From Candidatus Thermoplasmatota archaeon (lineage in GTDB: Archaea; Thermoplasmatota; SW-10-69-26; JACQPN01; JAJPHT01), in contig DATLGO010000037.1 of NCBI GenBank assembly GCA_035540375.1, forward strand, positions 1 to 34,651: a stretch of DNA of 34,651 nucleotides, written 5' to 3'. Shown here one piece after another: positions 30,504-34,651 of the stretch. The position numbers and the translations under genes were made by a program. Numbering within the stretch: position 1 is the stretch's first letter; the number at the start of each line of letters is the position of its first letter. The notes under the pieces were generated by a model. That model was not told where the DNA came from, ran no database searches, and saw only the letters and a list, made by a program, of their open reading frames with translations.

Positions 30504-33306
30504 GCGACGCGCCCATCTTCGGCACGACGAAGGCGGCGACGGCGAAGAGCGCTCCGCCGAGGAGCCCGATGAGCATCACGACGCCCGGGTCGATGAGCGC
30601 GACGTTGTAGAGGAAGTAGAGCGCGAAGGCGCCCGCGCAGCACGCGATCGCCATGGGCTTGCTCCACGCCCAGACTTCCTGGCCCGGGAGCGGTCGGAAG
30701 GGCATGGAGGACGTGGCGAGGGTCGTGAGCGCGATCGCGATGCCGGCTTCCGCGAAGTCGAAGCTCCACCAAAGCCCGACGTAGTGGAAGATGACGGTGG
30801 TCGAGGCCACGGCGCCGTACACGGCGATGGAGCGGAAGGCGGCGAGGCGGCGCTGCGCGAGCGCGGAGTCGTCGCCGCGCTCGTCCTTCTCGATGAAGCC
30901 CGCGTACCCGAAGGCGCTCCTGAGGAGCGTGCTCGAGAAGGCAAGCGCGATGGTTCCGGAGACGAGCAGCTTGAACTTGGTGCGCGCGCCGGAGAGCTGA
31001 GCCAGGAGGATTTCGCTCGACCACGCCATCGCGAAGAACACGACGGCGGCGCCGCCGACGACGGGAAGACCTTCGAAGTACTGGTCGAAGTCCCATCCCT
31101 CGACGGCCTCCCACGTGAAGAAGAGCGCGAAGACGACCACGGCGATGAGACCGGCGGTGAGCGACCGGAGGTTCGCGAGGCTGCGCTTCCCGCGGTGGCC
31201 GATGAACTTCGTGCGGTCGCGCAGCTTGTCCTCGCCGATCGCGGCCGCGCCTTCGCGCAGGAAACCGAGGAAATCGAACATGCGCGCGCCCGCGACGGAG
31301 CTGAGCGTGCTCATGGTCCCGCCCGCGCCGGCGGACAGCGCCGCGGAGCTGATCATGGCCGCGGCCACGCCGGTGGCCATGGCGGCGGCCGTCTCGAGCG
31401 GCGAGGCGCGTGGGTTGAACACGAGGACGCGGGCGGAGGCGACCGTGGTCGTCGAGCCGTCGGGGTTCTCCTCGCGCGTTTCGACGCGGTAGTAGCCGTT
31501 CTCGTAGCCCGTCGTGTTCCATCTCGTCTCGCCGGAGCCGCGGGCGAGGACGTGCTCGCGGCCGTCCGGACCGATGAGGACGATGATGGTGCGCGGAACG
31601 TTCTTCACGTTCGCGACGCGCACGATGACATCGCCCCCGACGCCCTCGTCGGGGCGCGCGGGGCGCGTCGAGTTGGAGGTGAACACGAGAACGGCGGGTT
31701 CGGGTTCCCTCACCGTCTCCTGGGTCGGCGCAGACGGCCCCGGTTGCCCGGGTTCGGGCTCGCCCGTCGGGGGCGTGGGTTCGTTGCGCGTGAGGTTGAT
31801 GGGCTCGGAGGCCGGCGCGACGACGAGCGTCCCGAGCGGCGACTCGCTCGCGTGGCCCGCGATGTCCGTCGCGACGAGCGCGAGCGACCACGTTCCGACC
31901 TCCGCGGGCGAGAAGCGCGTGGCGAACGTGGAGGATCCGGTGGACGCGAGCGGCTGCTCGACCGAAGCCCCGGAAGGCGCGCGGGCGACGAGCTTGACGG
32001 TCGCCAGCCCCGAATCGGCGTCGGTCGCGGTCGCGCCCACGTCCACGCCGCCGCCGATGCGGACGCTCGCGGACGAGACGGAGCCGCTCGCGATGACGGG
32101 CGGGGCGACGTCGACGCGGAGAAGCCGGGTGAGGGGCTCGCTTTCGACGCCGCGGAGGACGGCGCGGTAGATGAGCCGAGATTCCCCTTCGGGGATGACG
32201 AACGGCTCGAGGTACTCGCGCTCGACGCCGCCGAGGACGAAGACGACCGTCGCGTTCGGGTCGCTCGGCTCGAAGGACGCAAGCGGCCGGGAGGCGTACC
32301 ATCCGCCGAATCCATCGGGCGCAGGCGGCGAGAGGCGGAGCGTCACCACGGGCGGCTCGCTCGCGACGGTCGCGCTCGCCTGGTTCGAGGCCGCACCCGT
32401 GCCGACGCTGTTCGACGCGGCGACCTGGTAGCGATACGTGCGTCCGGGTTGGACGGCGGCGTCGTCGTAGAAGGGCGTGGCCCCGCGCTCCGCGAGCAGC
32501 GTCATGGGACCTGCGCCCTCCGCGCGCAGGATGCGGTAGCCCAGGATCGGGCTGCCCCCGTCGCTTGCGGGCGCAAGCCACGTGAGCGCGATCCCGTCGC
32601 CCGCCTGCGTGGCGAGGAGCCCCGTCGGCGCCCCGGGAACCGTGGTCGTGGGCGTCGGCGCGGGCGGGTCGTGCGGCGCCTCGGTGAGGCCGAACGTGAA
32701 GGTGACGCGCGCGGTCTGCCCGGCGAGCGATTCTCCGGTGCCGCCGAGCGCGGGGTCGAGCATGAGGTCGAGCTCGAGGACCGTGCCGCCCGCGGCGCGG
32801 GAGGCGGGAGGCGCGAGCCCGTCGACGCCCCCCGCGAGCTCGCGGAGGGTGAGGCGCGCGTCGCCATCGGCGTCGAGGGCCGAGACGAGCGTGGGCAGGA
32901 TGTCCGCGCCGCCCCAGCGGGCGCGGTGGACGAGCAGGTGCGCGTCGAGCGCGTCGGCGCCGCGCGCACCCTCGATCGAAACGGAGGCTCGGAAGCCGAA
33001 GCCGTGCGCGGCGGCGTCGAGCGGGGTCGAGGTGTCGAGCGTCGCGCGACCCTTCACGATGTCGCCGGGCGCGAGGTTCTGCGCCGAGATGAATCCCCCC
33101 GCGCGGGAGCTGGCGTCGAGGCCGAGGGTGACGGTGGCATGGTTGGCGCCGAAGAACTCGACGGTCTCCCCGGACGAGGCGCCGAGCCCCGCGAAGGGAG
33201 CGTCGCCCGGGCCGTCCAGGAGGGCCGCCGTCGCGTAGGCCGCGAGGAAGGCGGCGATGGCGAAGAGCGCAAGCAGGGCGCGACCGCGCGCCGGAGGCGC
33301 TACCAT
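30463..33306 (-). CDS. Large membrane protein: exported Ig/FN3 domains and a site-2-protease-like membrane domain without catalytic residues
   Basis: A 947-residue protein from the ATG at 33306. A TM helix or signal anchor lies at about residues 9-30. Next comes a region resembling camelysin/TasA (45-210; NLAPGDIVKGRATL) with an EF-hand-like DADGDARLTLREL, then an FN3 domain (224-316; SDGGSPILGYRIL), Ig-like domains (317-497 and 535-629) and a Pro/Glu linker. Multiple membrane segments fill 636-930. The last ~215 residues follow the M50 plan: SEILL near 764 where HExxH is expected, FGYAGFIEKDE near the G-A-V region, and MPFRPLPGQEVWAWSK near 868 where N-x-x-P-x-x-P-L-D-G is usual. The key His and Asp are missing, so proteolysis is unlikely. 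The alternative TTG start at 33390 has no support. Confidence 0.75.
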   Translation of the reverse strand: MVAPPARGRALLALFAIAAFLAAYATAALLDGPGDAPFAGLGASSGETVEFFGANHATVTLGLDASSRAGGFISAQNLAPGDIVKGRATLDTSTPLDAAAHGFGFRASVSIEGARGADALDAHLLVHRARWGGADILPTLVSALDADGDARLTLRELAGGVDGLAPPASRAAGGTVLELDLMLDPALGGTGESLAGQTARVTFTFGLTEAPHDPPAPTPTTTVPGAPTGLLATQAGDGIALTWLAPASDGGSPILGYRILRAEGAGPMTLLAERGATPFYDDAAVQPGRTYRYQVAASNSVGTGAASNQASATVASEPPVVTLRLSPPAPDGFGGWYASRPLASFEPSDPNATVVFVLGGVEREYLEPFVIPEGESRLIYRAVLRGVESEPLTRLLRVDVAPPVIASGSVSSASVRIGGGVDVGATATDADSGLATVKLVARAPSGASVEQPLASTGSSTFATRFSPAEVGTWSLALVATDIAGHASESPLGTLVVAPASEPINLTRNEPTPPTGEPEPGQPGPSAPTQETVREPEPAVLVFTSNSTRPARPDEGVGGDVIVRVANVKNVPRTIIVLIGPDGREHVLARGSGETRWNTTGYENGYYRVETREENPDGSTTTVASARVLVFNPRASPLETAAAMATGVAAAMISSAALSAGAGGTMSTLSSVAGARMFDFLGFLREGAAAIGEDKLRDRTKFIGHRGKRSLANLRSLTAGLIAVVVFALFFTWEAVEGWDFDQYFEGLPVVGGAAVVFFAMAWSSEILLAQLSGARTKFKLLVSGTIALAFSSTLLRSAFGYAGFIEKDERGDDSALAQRRLAAFRSIAVYGAVASTTVIFHYVGLWWSFDFAEAGIAIALTTLATSSMPFRPLPGQEVWAWSKPMAIACCAGAFALYFLYNVALIDPGVVMLIGLLGGALFAVAAFVVPKMGASLSPKGEEGGETGP

Positions 33307-33502
33307 GGCGCCCCCCGCACCCCGCCGCGTGGGCGATACGCGGCACCGGGGGTGGGCCAACTCGTGGGCATGCCAGTCTCCATCGTTCAAGACGCCTGGG
33401 CGCTAATCAAGCCTTGGGTAGCATCCCTTGACCGGGTCGAGGGGGCCCGGGCGGTTTCGAACGATCCGCGAATCGGCCCCCTGCTTCGGATGGAGTCCCG
33501 GA
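33307..33502. other. 196-bp gap between hom and the large membrane protein gene
   Basis: No gene is supported. A TTGATTAG-like box on the minus strand near 33405-33412 may be the promoter of the membrane protein, with a leader of about 75 bases, and GGGGGCC/GGCCCCC arms around 33443 and 33475-33481 may form a terminator hairpin for hom. Confidence 0.3.
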
Positions 33503-34555
33503 TCACGGCGTGAGGAGCTCGGCGGCCCGGGCGGGGCCCGCCCGGGCCTTGACCCCGGCGGGTTTCCGCGTCCGGGCGATCGTCAGGACGTCCGAAAGCA
33601 CGGCGCCCGCCGTCTCGCGGGGACCCGCGCCCGCGCCCGTTAGCGCGATCTCGCCCGCGGACTCGAAGACGAGCCGGATCGCGTTCTTGCGCCCGGAAAC
33701 GGCGAGGGGGCTTTCGGAAGGAACGTAGAGGGGCCTCACGCGGGCGCCGTCGGCGCTCACGCGCGCGACGAGCCGCACGGCGAATCCCGAGGCGCGCGCG
33801 CCCTGGCACTCCTTCGCCGTCAGGCCCGTGATGCCGACCGTCTGCACGTCCTTGATCGAAAGATCCGATCCGTAGGCGCGCTGGTGGAGGATCGCGGCCT
33901 TCGCGGCCGCGTCGAGGCCGAGGAGGTCCAGCGAGGGATCCGTCTCGAGGATGCCCGCGGCGCGGGCCTCGGCGAGCGCGCGCTCGAACGGGACGCCCTG
34001 CTCGAGCTGCGACAGGATGTGCGTCGTGCTGCCGTTGAGGACGCCTTCGAGGTGGAGGAGCTTGTCGCCGCGGAAGGCTCCGTCGAGCACCTCGAGCACG
34101 GGCACCGCGCCCGCGACGGCCGCCGACGACGCGAGGGCGCGGCCGTACTGCTCGCCGAGCTTGCGGAGACGGCCGGGGTCGAGCGCAAGGGCCCCCTTCG
34201 CCGCGGTCACGACGTCCCTTCCGGCGGAGAAGGCGGCTTCGATCTCGGCCACGGCGGCCTCGCAGGAGGCGAGGTCCGTCGGCGTCACCTGGACCACGAC
34301 GTCGGCGGGCGAGCGCGCGGCGGCCTCGGCGGAGGACCACTCGCGGTAGCCCGCGCCGTAGGCGGAGACGGCGCCCTTGCCGAGCTTCGCGGCGAGGAGG
34401 CGCTTCGCGTCGAGCCCGTTCTCGTCGACGACGGTGCCCGAGCGATCCGTCACCGAGACCACGCGGACGGGAACGCCGCCCTCGGCCACGATCTCGACGA
34501 GCGCGCGGCCGACGTTGCCGAACCCGAGGAGGGCGACGCGGACGGGGGCGCTCAC
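33503..34555 (-). CDS. hom: Homoserine dehydrogenase
   Basis: A 350-residue enzyme reducing aspartate semialdehyde to homoserine with NAD(P)H, on the route to threonine and methionine. The Rossmann motif VRVALLGFGNVGRALVEI opens the protein; VVTAAKGALAL follows. The catalytic domain has LEGVLNGSTTHILSQ and ETDPSLDLLGLDAAAKAAIL, with the conserved Asp and Lys. A C-terminal ACT domain is absent, as in the short form of the family. The start is GTG at 34555. The 77 bp covering codons 16-41 (34435-34511) recur inverted at the window end, so DNA upstream of the start is unreliable. Confidence 0.93.
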   Translation of the reverse strand: MSAPVRVALLGFGNVGRALVEIVAEGGVPVRVVSVTDRSGTVVDENGLDAKRLLAAKLGKGAVSAYGAGYREWSSAEAAARSPADVVVQVTPTDLASCEAAVAEIEAAFSAGRDVVTAAKGALALDPGRLRKLGEQYGRALASSAAVAGAVPVLEVLDGAFRGDKLLHLEGVLNGSTTHILSQLEQGVPFERALAEARAAGILETDPSLDLLGLDAAAKAAILHQRAYGSDLSIKDVQTVGITGLTAKECQGARASGFAVRLVARVSADGARVRPLYVPSESPLAVSGRKNAIRLVFESAGEIALTGAGAGPRETAGAVLSDVLTIARTRKPAGVKARAGPARAAELLTP

Positions 34556-34651
34556 GAGGGCACACCCCCGGCGACGGCCGCGCGCTCGTCGAGATCGTGG
34601 CCGAGGGCGGCGTTCCCGTCCGCGTGGTCTCGGTGACGGATCGCTCGGGCA
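34435..34651. repeat. 77-bp perfect inverted repeat at the window end
   Basis: 34435-34511 and 34575-34651 are exact reverse complements, separated by 63 bp holding the hom start. The match stops at 34512/34574. The repeat touches the last base of the window. A length equal to a common assembler k-mer, and position at the edge, point to an assembly-graph artefact rather than biology. Confidence 0.9.

Noticed and set aside
30370-33513. 1047-codon plus-strand frame opposite the large membrane protein
   Set aside because: The minus strand has an interpretable multi-domain membrane protein; this frame is low-complexity and overlaps the Rep-like gene's end.
34556-34651. A second partial homoserine dehydrogenase reading off the window end on the plus strand
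   Set aside because: It is an exact inverted copy of hom codons with no independent start, best explained by assembly.
1-34651. CRISPR arrays, rRNA genes, insertion sequence with terminal inverted repeats
   Set aside because: I looked for evenly spaced direct repeats, rRNA signatures and transposase genes with flanking repeats and saw none.

Overview
The window looks like one contig of a high-GC archaeon, most likely a Thermoplasmatota-type euryarchaeote (inferred from gene content only). Archaeal markers are a class I lysyl-tRNA synthetase, a DUF357 protein, a UPF0147 protein, NucS, a mevalonate-pathway decarboxylase, GatCAB beside tRNA-Asn(GUU), and TATA-like boxes sitting about 25-30 bases before many start codons, as in leaderless archaeal transcripts. 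The right edge carries a perfect 77-bp inverted copy of the start of the homoserine dehydrogenase gene, which looks like an assembly-graph artefact at a contig end.

Layout. 1-682: a 5'-truncated coiled-coil protein and a DUF357 protein. 666-11954 (minus strand): an MFS transporter, a membrane-anchored winged-helix regulator with a large exported domain, an exported protein, a five-repeat CARDB protein, UPF0147, and a 1517-residue exported protein ending in four FN3 domains. 12074-13654: lysyl-tRNA synthetase. 13668-15146: two exported proteins of unknown family in AT-richer DNA. 15440-16317: a winged-helix plus nucleotidyltransferase pair with a palindromic operator, resembling a toxin-antitoxin module. 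16373-19190: glmS and a divergent winged-helix regulator carrying an S-layer-like domain. 19191-23867: a GST-fold protein, two HAD phosphatases, NucS, an exported tail-anchored protein and a mevalonate-pathway decarboxylase. 24032-25190: two tandem paralogous small exported proteins of unrecognised family. 25192-28368: gatC-gatA-gatB, with tRNA-Asn reading the other way. 28370-30503: a small AT-richer island beside the tRNA, holding three hairpins, a DUF4258-like gene, an ExoX-C-like gene and a Rep/transposase-like protein whose HUH motif appears lost. 30463-33306: a large membrane protein with exported Ig/FN3 domains and what looks like a catalytically dead site-2-protease domain. 33503-34555: homoserine dehydrogenase.

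How it fits together. Housekeeping functions (Lys-tRNA and Asn-tRNA formation, amino-sugar, isoprenoid and threonine/methionine precursors, mismatch repair) are interleaved with an unusually large set of exported or surface proteins, plus regulators that could sense the cell surface. The least described parts are the pseudo-protease receptor, the tRNA-adjacent island, the paralogous exported pair, and the HTH/nucleotidyltransferase unit.
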